The position numbers and the translations under genes are program-made. Source: Ignatzschineria sp. (lineage in GTDB: Bacteria; Pseudomonadota; Gammaproteobacteria; Cardiobacteriales; Wohlfahrtiimonadaceae). Taken from it: a DNA stretch of 6,599 nt. Below, piece after piece: positions 1-5,897 of this stretch (positions are counted from its first letter, which is position 1; each line of letters opens with the position of its first letter). The notes under the pieces were generated by a model. That model did not search any database, was not told where the DNA came from, and saw nothing but the letters and a program-made list of their open reading frames with translations. The DNA lies in NCBI GenBank assembly GCA_030151245.1, contig JASLEF010000156.1, positions 1 through 6,599 of the forward strand. Reading direction: 5' to 3'.

Positions 1-3000
1 TGATGCCACTCCTGAATCGAGCAGATTTCTGCTTGGTCTAGATTCTTGACGCTTTCACTAATAGCTAAAGCTCCGGCAATCGTTGTGTAGAGTGGCACTC
101 GTAAGTTTACAGCTGTTCTACGAATCGTATGACTATCTTGAATACTTTGTGAATCGCCCGTTGTGGTATTGATCACCATCGTAATCTCCCCAGCTTTAAT
201 CGCATCGACAATATGAGGAGCCCCCTGAAGTACTTTATTAATCTCCTGTACATAAATTCCTTCTTGCTGGAGATACTCCGCGGTCCCTTTCGTTGCACAC
301 AAACCATAACCTTGCATCAAAAAGTTTTTAGCCACCTGAATTAACATAGGCTTATCTGCATCACGCACCGATAAGAAGACTTTACCAACTTTAGCAATTC
401 TCTCTCCGGCACCTAATTGGGCTTTTAAAAATGCTTCAGAAAAAGTAGCTCCCACCCCCATTACTTCACCAGTAGAGCGCATTTCAGGACCAAGAATCAC
501 ATCAACTCCTGGGAATTTAATAAAAGGAAATACCGCCTCTTTCACCGAATAGTAGTGAGGAATGACCTCTTCTGTCACATTTTGTACCTTTAAAGAGATC
601 CCCGCCATCGCTTTCGCCCCAATTTTAGCCAGCGGAACATTTGTTGCTTTACTCACAAAAGGCACGGTTCTAGAAGCTCTTGGATTCACCTCCAACACAT
701 AGACCTCACCATCTTGTACTGCAAACTGTACATTCATTAATCCGATAACATTGAGAGCTTTTGCCATCTCTTTAGTCTGTTGACGAATCTCATTTTGAAT
801 CACTTCGGATAATGAAAATGCCGGCAATGAACAGCTAGAATCCCCTGAATGAACCCCGGCTTGCTCGATATGTTGCATAATCCCACCGATCACAACAGCT
901 TCCCCATCTGATACACAATCTACATCCACTTCAATCGCATGATCGAGAAAGTGATCTAATAACACCGGGCTATCTTCTGAAACTTTTACCGCTTCGATCA
1001 TATAAGTTTGCAGTTCAAGATCAGAATGAACAATCTGCATCGCTCTCCCTCCCAGAACATATGAAGGGCGAACAACCAGCGGATATCCGATCTCATTAGC
1101 TTGTTTGAGGGCCTCCGACTCATGATAGGCAATACGATTAGGGGGCTGTTTTAACCCTAAGTTTTGCAAGATCTGCTGGAATCTCTCACGATCTTCTGCC
1201 GCATCAATACTATCTGCCGAAGTACCCATAATATTAACCCCAGCAGACGTTAGGTCATTTGCAAGCTTCAGCGGAGTTTGTCCACCATAATGCACAATGA
1301 CCCCCAAAGGTTGTTCAATACGAACAATCTCTAATACATTTTCAAGGGTTAATGGCTCAAAATAGAGTCGATCCGAAGTGTCAAAGTCGGTGGAAACCGT
1401 TTCAGGATTACAGTTCACCATGATTGTTTCAAATCCTGCTTCACGGAGTGCTAATGAGGCATGCACACAACAGTAATCAAACTCAATTCCTTGTCCAATA
1501 CGATTCGGTCCGCCGCCTAAAATCATCACCTTCTGGCGATTACTCGGACGCGCTTCGCACTCTTCTTCGTAAGTGGAATAGAGATACGCCACATCCGTGT
1601 CAAACTCGCCGGCACTACTATCCACGCGTTTATAGACCGGATGTAAATTGAGCGCTATGCGTTTTTCTCGAATGGCCTTTTCATTAACATGAAGCAATGC
1701 CGCAATCCTTCGATCAGAGAATCCTTTCCGTTTTAAACGGCGTAGCATTGCAAAGTCAAGCTGCTCTAAAATGCTTTCTGATGGTAAGTGCATCACTTCG
1801 GAGGATAATGATAACGCAGCTAACATTTGTTCCTCTTGAATCAGATCTTGTAATTGTGCCAAAAACCATGGATCAATTGCTGAAATCTCATGAATCTCCT
1901 CTAAACTCATCCCTACCCGAAGAGCGTCAGCAACATAAAGTAGACGATCCGGTCTTGGAGTTTTCATCTCCGCAACGATCTCCGTACGATTATCACTTTT
2001 AGAGTTCAAACCGGATAATCCTGTCTCTAAACCCACTAAGGCTTTTTGCAAAGACTCTTGAAAGGTTCTCCCCATTGCCATCACCTCTCCCACTGATTTC
2101 ATCTGCGTGGTTAAGCGATCATCAGCTAATGGAAACTTCTCAAAGGCAAATCGCGGCACTTTCGTTACCACATAATCAATCGCAGGTTCAAAAGCCGCCG
2201 GCGCTCTACCATTGGTAATATCACTTTGCAATTCATCAAGCGTATAACCCACCGCAAGCTTCGCTGAAATTTTCGCAATTGGAAAACCAGTGGCTTTTGA
2301 TGCTAAGGCTGACGAGCGAGAAACCCGGGGATTCATCTCAATAATAATCAACTCACCATTAGCAGGGTTCACCGAAAATTGAACATTCGCACCCCCAGAA
2401 TTCACACCTATTTCTCGCAGAACTGCCAAACTTGCATCACGCATAATTTGATATTCGCGATTCGTTAACGTTTGCGCCGGTGCCACCGTGATCGAGTCGC
2501 CGGTATGAACCCCCATAGGATCAAAGTTTTCAATAGAACAGATAATCATCGCATTATCATTTTGATCACGAATCACCTCCATCTCATACTCTTTCCAGCC
2601 CAAAACAGATTGTTCAATCAAAAGTTCATTCGTCGGAGAAGCATCAAAACCTCGCTCACAAATTAATAAAAATTCTGCGGCATCATAGGCAATTCCACCC
2701 CCCGATCCTCCCATCGTAAAAGAAGGTCGAATCAGCGTTGGGAATCCTACCTTTTCCTGCGCCGCTACGGCATCTTTCAGACTATGCACTACATAGGATT
2801 GTGGAGAATTTAAGCCAATTTTTTGCATCGCTGCTTTAAAGCGACCACGATCTTCTGCTTTATCGATGGCTTCTTCATTTGCGCCGATCAATTCCACATT
2901 ATATTTTACTAAGACACCATTTCGGCTTAAGTCTAACGCGCAATTGAGCGCTGTTTGTCCACCCATATTGGGTAAAATCGCATCAGGGCGCTCTTTCTCA

Positions 3001-3233
3001 ATAATTTTTTCCACCGTTTGCCAGAGAATTGGCTCAATATAGGTGGCATCTGCCATCTCTGGATCCGTCATAATTGTTGCCGGATTTGAGTTGACTAAAA
3101 TGACGCGATAACCTTCCTCACGCAATGCTTTACAAGCTTGTGCGCCAGAGTAATCGAATTCACATGCCTGACCAATCACAATCGGGCCGGCACCAATAAT
3201 TAAAATAGATTTGATATCTGTACGTTTTGGCAT
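1..3233 (-). CDS. carB: Carbamoyl-phosphate synthetase large subunit CarB (C-terminus cut by window edge)
   Basis: CarB makes carbamoyl phosphate from bicarbonate, ammonia and two ATP, feeding pyrimidine and arginine synthesis in the cytosol. I translated all 1077 codons in the window and found no stop or frameshift. The protein opens with MPKRTDIKSILIIGAGPIVI. The first ATP-grasp half carries the EMNPRVSRSSALASKATGFP metal/ATP motif (+ strand about 2280-2350). A helical oligomerisation domain follows, then the second half starts at VMILGGGPNRIGQGIEFDYC (about 1480-1540) and includes VEVNPRASRTVPFVSKAT. The MGS-like effector domain occupies roughly the last 130 codons. The reading frame ends at SIQEWH, which aligns with the last residues of E. 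coli CarB (SVQEMHAQIK), so only a few codons are missing. The ATG at 3233 has GGGAG (3240-3244) 6 nt upstream. Compared with E. coli the oligomerisation domain has about 11 extra residues. The family assignment is certain. Confidence 0.98.
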   Translation of the reverse strand, partial: MPKRTDIKSILIIGAGPIVIGQACEFDYSGAQACKALREEGYRVILVNSNPATIMTDPEMADATYIEPILWQTVEKIIEKERPDAILPNMGGQTALNCALDLSRNGVLVKYNVELIGANEEAIDKAEDRGRFKAAMQKIGLNSPQSYVVHSLKDAVAAQEKVGFPTLIRPSFTMGGSGGGIAYDAAEFLLICERGFDASPTNELLIEQSVLGWKEYEMEVIRDQNDNAMIICSIENFDPMGVHTGDSITVAPAQTLTNREYQIMRDASLAVLREIGVNSGGANVQFSVNPANGELIIIEMNPRVSRSSALASKATGFPIAKISAKLAVGYTLDELQSDITNGRAPAAFEPAIDYVVTKVPRFAFEKFPLADDRLTTQMKSVGEVMAMGRTFQESLQKALVGLETGLSGLNSKSDNRTEIVAEMKTPRPDRLLYVADALRVGMSLEEIHEISAIDPWFLAQLQDLIQEEQMLAALSLSSEVMHLPSESILEQLDFAMLRRLKRKGFSDRRIAALLHVNEKAIREKRIALNLHPVYKRVDSSAGEFDTDVAYLYSTYEEECEARPSNRQKVMILGGGPNRIGQGIEFDYCCVHASLALREAGFETIMVNCNPETVSTDFDTSDRLYFEPLTLENVLEIVRIEQPLGVIVHYGGQTPLKLANDLTSAGVNIMGTSADSIDAAEDRERFQQILQNLGLKQPPNRIAYHESEALKQANEIGYPLVVRPSYVLGGRAMQIVHSDLELQTYMIEAVKVSEDSPVLLDHFLDHAIEVDVDCVSDGEAVVIGGIMQHIEQAGVHSGDSSCSLPAFSLSEVIQNEIRQQTKEMAKALNVIGLMNVQFAVQDGEVYVLEVNPRASRTVPFVSKATNVPLAKIGAKAMAGISLKVQNVTEEVIPHYYSVKEAVFPFIKFPGVDVILGPEMRSTGEVMGVGATFSEAFLKAQLGAGERIAKVGKVFLSVRDADKPMLIQVAKNFLMQGYGLCATKGTAEYLQQEGIYVQEINKVLQGAPHIVDAIKAGEITMVINTTTGDSQSIQDSHTIRRTAVNLRVPLYTTIAGALAISESVKNLDQAEICSIQEWH

Positions 3234-3239
3234 TTTTGG

Positions 3240-3244
3240 CTCCC
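3240..3244 (-). promoter_or_regulatory. Ribosome binding site of carB
   Basis: GGGAG on the minus strand lies 6 nt before the carB ATG, inside the 15-nt gap after the carA stop codon. It supports the chosen carB start and independent translation initiation within a shared carAB mRNA. Confidence 0.8.
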
Positions 3245-3248
3245 GAAA

Positions 3249-4355
3249 TTATTTAGCCCACATGGCATCAATGAGTTGTTCGAATAAAAAGGTGGCATCC
3301 CCCTCAAGAGCGCCCTGAAATCCAGAGATAGGTCGATCCTTCAAACGTAAACCTTGAACAGACTGATCCACTAACGAACAATGCGTGATCAAAACCTCTT
3401 GTGGCAAGCTTTCTGCAAGCAGGATGTAATCTTGGCGCTGAGTCGTCATCATAACTTTTCCAGTGGCAATATCTTGTACGGGATGATTCACACTATAAAG
3501 ACCATAAGGTAACTTGATAGCCTTTCCCCCCAGCGATAAACCCAATAATTGGTAGCCTAACCCCACCGCTAAGAGCGGTAACTGGCTATCAATCAATCTT
3601 TTAATCTCTGCAATCAGCATCACTTGCTTCGTTGGGTCTCCAGCACCATTTGAAATAAATACCCCATTCGGCTTCAGAGCAATAATATCTGAAGCAGTAG
3701 CTGTTGCGGGCACGACCGTCACTCGACATCCAGCCTCAAAAAGATGACGTAAAGCATCTCGTGTGACTCCTAAGTCTAGCACCACGACATGGATAGGTTT
3801 CTCCTCCTCCCGTTGAAAACGCTTCCCTAAATGCCATACACCTTCATGCCATTCATAACTCTCTATCGAACGACTATCACAAGCATTTTCGAGAGCCTTC
3901 TTTGAAAATGCTGCAATACGCTGAAGCATTGTCGCCATATCAGGATTGTCCCCCGTTATAATTCCTCCTATTTGAGATCCTTCTCTTCGTAAATGCCGGG
4001 TTAGACGCCTCGTATCAATATCCGCAATTCCCACAATACCTTGTCGTCGTAGATAGCTATCTAAAGAGTCTTCTGACCGAAAATTACTGGCTAAAAGAGG
4101 TAAATCACGAATAATAAGCCCCGCAGCCACTACTCGATCTGATTCATTGTCCTCGTTATTTACACCACTATTGCCAATATGGGGATAGGTAAAAGCGATT
4201 AATTGTCCTGCCGAAGCCGGGTCCGTTAATACCTCTTGATATCCCATCATTGCCGTATTAAATAGTACTTCACCAATGGTTTGACCTTCTTTGCCGATCG
4301 CAACGCCATTAAAAAGGGTGCCGTCTGCTAAAACTAAGGTTGCGGGGGTTGTCAT
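3249..4355 (-). CDS. carA: Carbamoyl-phosphate synthetase small subunit CarA with degenerate glutaminase site
   Basis: In E. coli this subunit hydrolyses glutamine and channels ammonia to CarB. This copy has 368 residues (E. coli 382). The N-terminal CarB-contact domain (about 1-150) is well conserved: LADGT, GYQEVLTDP, TYPHIGN, IRDLPL.ASNFR, IADIDTRRLTR. The class I amidotransferase domain (about 188-368) keeps its fold markers (SNGAGDP at 235-241, NHPV at 290-293) but has lost its chemistry. E. coli GICLGHQ is AVGLGYQ here, so nucleophile Cys269 is Gly265 (GGG, 3561-3563) and the adjacent His is Tyr268. HPEAS is ALEGD, so catalytic His353 is Ala349; Glu355 is kept as Glu351. The glutamine-site residues Ser47, Asn311, Gly313 and Phe314 are Ala47, Arg307, Asp309 and Tyr310. 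The frame is intact and flanking residues align, so this is not a frameshift. I infer a non-glutaminase scaffold subunit of an ammonia-using enzyme. carA identity is very secure; loss of glutaminase activity is a strong inference. Confidence 0.95.
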   Translation of the reverse strand: MTTPATLVLADGTLFNGVAIGKEGQTIGEVLFNTAMMGYQEVLTDPASAGQLIAFTYPHIGNSGVNNEDNESDRVVAAGLIIRDLPLLASNFRSEDSLDSYLRRQGIVGIADIDTRRLTRHLRREGSQIGGIITGDNPDMATMLQRIAAFSKKALENACDSRSIESYEWHEGVWHLGKRFQREEEKPIHVVVLDLGVTRDALRHLFEAGCRVTVVPATATASDIIALKPNGVFISNGAGDPTKQVMLIAEIKRLIDSQLPLLAVGLGYQLLGLSLGGKAIKLPYGLYSVNHPVQDIATGKVMMTTQRQDYILLAESLPQEVLITHCSLVDQSVQGLRLKDRPISGFQGALEGDATFLFEQLIDAMWAK

Positions 4356-4364
4356 CTGTAATTT

Positions 4365-4369
4365 TCCTT
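4365..4369 (-). promoter_or_regulatory. Ribosome binding site of carA
   Basis: AAGGA within AAAGGAAAA sits 9 nt before the carA ATG at 4355. It lies 27 nt downstream of the end of the leader terminator U-tract, so carA translation needs readthrough of that terminator or an unseen start between them. Confidence 0.7.
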
Positions 4370-4381
4370 TCGCTATTGTGT

Positions 4382-4471
4382 TTATCTTTTTTGGGCAAAA
4401 AAAAACACGGATCGCTCAAAAGTGAGCAATGACGTGCTTTGTGACATAGCCTCTGAATGCCAGAGAAGCAT
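4382..4471 (-). CDS. Candidate carAB leader peptide ORF running through the attenuator
   Basis: This is a short open frame of 29 codons from the ATG at 4471 (MLLWHSEAM...), or 21 codons from the in-frame ATG at 4447 (MSQSTSLLTFERSVFFFAQK then R and stop). It passes through both arms of the leader terminator, and the terminator T-run itself encodes Phe-Phe-Phe. It stops 26 nt before carA. The E. coli pyrBI leader ORF (pyrL) is also read through its attenuator and contains a Phe run. Against it, neither ATG has a well-spaced Shine-Dalgarno; AGAGG is only 2 nt from the second ATG. A second frame (4309-4479, 56 codons, starting ATGATG) is also open here, so the open frame may be chance. The peptide matches nothing I recognise. 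Confidence 0.3.
   Translation of the reverse strand: MLLWHSEAMSQSTSLLTFERSVFFFAQKR
4397..4437 (-). terminator. Intrinsic terminator in the carA leader (putative attenuator)
   Basis: On the minus strand, GCACG (4437-4433) pairs with CGTGT (4409-4405), and inside it ATTGCTCA (4430-4423) pairs with TGAGCGAT (4418-4411, one G-U pair) around a CTTT loop. Nine T (4405-4397) follow directly. This is a classical Rho-independent terminator. Only 41 nt separate it from the carA ATG, and that space contains the ribosome binding site, so a promoter is unlikely to fit between. It is better explained as an attenuator controlling carAB than as the end of an upstream transcript. Confidence 0.75.
4449..4469 (-). 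promoter_or_regulatory. Small hairpin upstream of the carA leader terminator
   Basis: CTCTG (4465-4461) and CAGAG (4455-4451) are perfect inverted repeats around a GCATT loop, extendable by GC/GC (4469-4468 with 4450-4449) across a TT bulge. It lies 11 nt before the terminator stem. It could be a pause hairpin or simply the 5' end structure of the leader RNA. Pairing is seen in the sequence; function is inferred. Confidence 0.4.
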
Positions 4472-4474
4472 TTC

Positions 4475-4503
4475 ATCATAACGATGGAAGATGATTTCTA
4501 CAA
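4475..4503 (-). promoter_or_regulatory. Possible carAB promoter
   Basis: TTGTAG (4503-4498) and TATGAT (4480-4475) are separated by exactly 17 nt. The -10 matches TATAAT in five of six bases; the -35 has only the TTG core. A start near 4468 would give a leader of about 112 nt containing the small hairpin and the terminator. Other AT-rich hexamers upstream (for example TATTAA at 4545-4540) lack a partner at proper spacing. This is the best candidate by eye, but modest. Confidence 0.4.
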
Positions 4504-4557
4504 TATTTTTTTATCTCTCCTCGCCTGAAAAAGGGGATTTTAATAGGGGAAACATTG

Positions 4558-4571
4558 ATGATATAGATCAA
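4558..4571. promoter_or_regulatory. FNR/ANR-like palindromic box upstream of carA
   Basis: On the + strand ATGAT-ATAG-ATCAA matches the FNR/CRP-family consensus TTGAT-N4-ATCAA at nine of ten positions. It lies about 200 bp upstream of carA and about 90 bp upstream of the possible promoter start. The spacing to that promoter is not the classical -41.5. In AT-rich DNA one such match can be chance. Confidence 0.25.
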
Positions 4572-4597
4572 AAAAACTAGCCTTCCGGGCGGTTGGC
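4570..4597 (-). terminator. Weak terminator candidate for the AEC transporter transcript
   Basis: GCC-AA-CC-GCCC-GG-AA-GGC (4597-4580) forms an imperfect stem with a two-base A/A internal loop and is followed by TAG and seven T (4576-4570). It is the only GC-rich patch in this intergenic region and lies about 190 bp after the transporter stop codon. The stem is poor, so termination here is uncertain. Confidence 0.3.
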
Positions 4598-4686
4598 AAA
4601 CTCGGATTTTTCTTTAAATTATTTTCATTTTCTCGAAATGTTTTATAAAAATGTTTAAAGTTTCACGAGATACAAACATACATATT

Positions 4687-4708
4687 ACGCACATTTGGGC
4701 GTTTTTTT
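4687..4708 (+). terminator. Terminator-like hairpin on the + strand
   Basis: ACGC (4687-4690) pairs with GCGT (4699-4702), with a further C-G pair beyond an A/G mismatch and an ATTT loop, followed directly by seven T (4702-4708). No + strand gene precedes it, so it either ends an unannotated small RNA or is incidental. Confidence 0.35.
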
Positions 4709-4734
4709 AATAGTTAAAACTTACGATAGAGGAA

Positions 4735-4763
4735 TCAATTTCTTTCGGTGAAAAAGAAATTGA
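4735..4763. repeat. Perfect 11-bp inverted repeat after the AEC gene
   Basis: TCAATTTCTTT (4735-4745) and AAAGAAATTGA (4753-4763) are exact inverted copies around a 7-nt spacer. It starts 25 bp after the transporter stop codon. There is no clean T-run on the minus strand (TTCCTC follows), so it is not a classical terminator. It may stabilise the 3' end of the transporter mRNA or act as a weak bidirectional terminator. Confidence 0.6.
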
Positions 4764-4787
4764 AAACCTTTTTATGGGTCGATAATA

Positions 4788-5708
4788 CTAAATCAGATCC
4801 ACAATCGTGACACCAATAACGATTGATACCAATGCCATTAATGTACTGAGTAATACCGTTGCTGCCGCCGTCTCTTCATAAGTGTGATTCCCTACCGCTA
4901 ATGCCGGCACCGCTGTTGCCGTTGGCAGAACACCAATCAAGAATGCAGATTTTAGTAGATCCCCCTCTAAACCGAGCAGCCAGCCCGTTCCTAAAATCAA
5001 ACCTCCTTGGACAAAGTTTTTAACAAAAACGTTAAAAGCAATCTCAAAATTGAGCTTGAACTTAATCCCAGAAATTAATAATCCTAAGAAAAATAGCGCC
5101 ACCCCACCAGATGTTTTTCCTAACTCGTTGACGGCATTTTCTAAAATCGCCGGCAAATGAATGCCTGAAATCGCTAAAATCGAGCCTAAAATAGGTAAGA
5201 ATACTAAGGGTTGCATCACCGCATTTTTTAAGTTTTTAACAACACTGCCTTTTCCACTTGAAGAGATCATCAATAATGTTAGTGGAATAATAATGACTGT
5301 ATAAATTAAATTTCCCATCACCATCGCGATTAAGCCTGAAGATCCTACCGTTGCGAGTAATACCGGTGGCCCACAATATGCCATATCTGGAAAGGAGGCA
5401 CAGAGCGCTTGCATCGCCGATTCCTTGGTCGGATTTTTAAAAAATAGCTTTCCTGAAATAAACGCAATGGCATAAGCAACGATTAATCCCACCGCAAGCG
5501 CCAACATATAATCTATATTCAGTAACACTTTCGGAGATGATTGCGCTGCTGCTAAAAAGAGTGCAAATGGTAACGCAATTTTCACAACGAAATCGGCAAA
5601 TGCTTGCGTATATTCTCTTTTAACAAACCCTGTTTTTCCTGAACCATAACCGACGAGTAAACCTAGAACAATCGGTGCTAAAGCCGCTAATATCGTTTGT
5701 AAAATCAT
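4788..5708 (-). CDS. AEC-family transporter (auxin efflux carrier / malate permease type)
   Basis: This is a 306-residue, very hydrophobic protein of the AEC (auxin efflux carrier, MdcF/MleP-like) family, which move organic anions such as malate and malonate or other small solutes across the inner membrane. It shows about ten membrane segments in two halves, beginning MILQTILAALAPIVLGLLVG. The first half includes a conserved crossover-like stretch SFPDMAYCGPPVL, and the second half includes GVLPTATAVPALA; charged residues cluster in the short loops and the central linker (SSSGKGSVVKNLKNAVMQP). I chose the ATG at 5708 because GAAGG lies 7 nt upstream and the first transmembrane helix starts there. 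An open frame reaches back to 5792, but its extra 28 residues are not family-like. It follows mqo but is separated from it by a strong terminator. The substrate cannot be told from sequence; malate is suggested only by its neighbour. Confidence 0.88.
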   Translation of the reverse strand: MILQTILAALAPIVLGLLVGYGSGKTGFVKREYTQAFADFVVKIALPFALFLAAAQSSPKVLLNIDYMLALAVGLIVAYAIAFISGKLFFKNPTKESAMQALCASFPDMAYCGPPVLLATVGSSGLIAMVMGNLIYTVIIIPLTLLMISSSGKGSVVKNLKNAVMQPLVFLPILGSILAISGIHLPAILENAVNELGKTSGGVALFFLGLLISGIKFKLNFEIAFNVFVKNFVQGGLILGTGWLLGLEGDLLKSAFLIGVLPTATAVPALAVGNHTYEETAAATVLLSTLMALVSIVIGVTIVDLI

Positions 5709-5715
5709 ACAGTAA

Positions 5716-5720
5716 CCTTC
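5716..5720 (-). promoter_or_regulatory. Ribosome binding site deciding the AEC transporter start
   Basis: GAAGG lies 7 nt before the ATG at 5708. It is the reason for preferring this start over the in-frame ATG at 5792, which would add a 28-residue polar N-terminus uncommon in this family. Confidence 0.75.
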
Positions 5721-5861
5721 AATAACCGTAATAATATAATTATTTCGGTTTAAAAAATCAGGCGCCATTTGCTCGCAAGCGATTGAAACCAATCTACAAA
5801 CACTCTCTTTAAAAAAGAGTTTAGCGCTGTGATTTAAAACCGATTAAACTATAAAACTATC

Positions 5862-5887
5862 AAAAAACCGCTCATTTTCATGAGCGG
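5862..5887 (-). terminator. Rho-independent terminator of mqo
   Basis: On the minus strand CCGCTCAT (5887-5880) and ATGAGCGG (5875-5868) form a perfect 8-bp stem closed by a GAAA tetraloop, followed by six T (5867-5862). It begins 10 nt after the mqo stop codon and separates mqo from the transporter gene. Confidence 0.93.
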
Positions 5888-5897
5888 CAACTTGTTG

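Noticed and set aside
1424..2666. Three + strand open frames (1424-1651, 1697-2002, 2472-2666) inside carB
   Set aside because: They are antisense to a fully open, strongly conserved carB, have no family-like sequence and no convincing ribosome binding sites.
3249..4355. carA as a pseudogene
   Set aside because: The frame is complete, the N-terminal interaction domain is well conserved, the ribosome binding site is present and the gene is tightly coupled to carB. Only the glutaminase chemistry is lost.
4687..4702. PurR-like operator ACGCACATTTGGGCGT upstream of carA
   Set aside because: The outer bases match the PurR consensus, but the central CG and inner positions do not (11 of 16). The following T-run fits a terminator hairpin better.
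4356..4787. ArgR (ARG box) sites expected for carAB control
   Set aside because: I found no pair of 18-bp ARG-like palindromes; only scattered AT-rich partial matches.
5709..5792. Upstream ATG at 5792 as the start of the AEC transporter
   Set aside because: The extra 28 residues are polar and not family-like, and a good Shine-Dalgarno sits before the ATG at 5708, where the first membrane helix begins.
5781..5794. Short inverted repeat GATTG-AAAC-CAATC before the transporter gene as a regulator operator
   Set aside because: Arms of five bases in AT-rich DNA are expected by chance, and no promoter with good spacing could be placed beside it.
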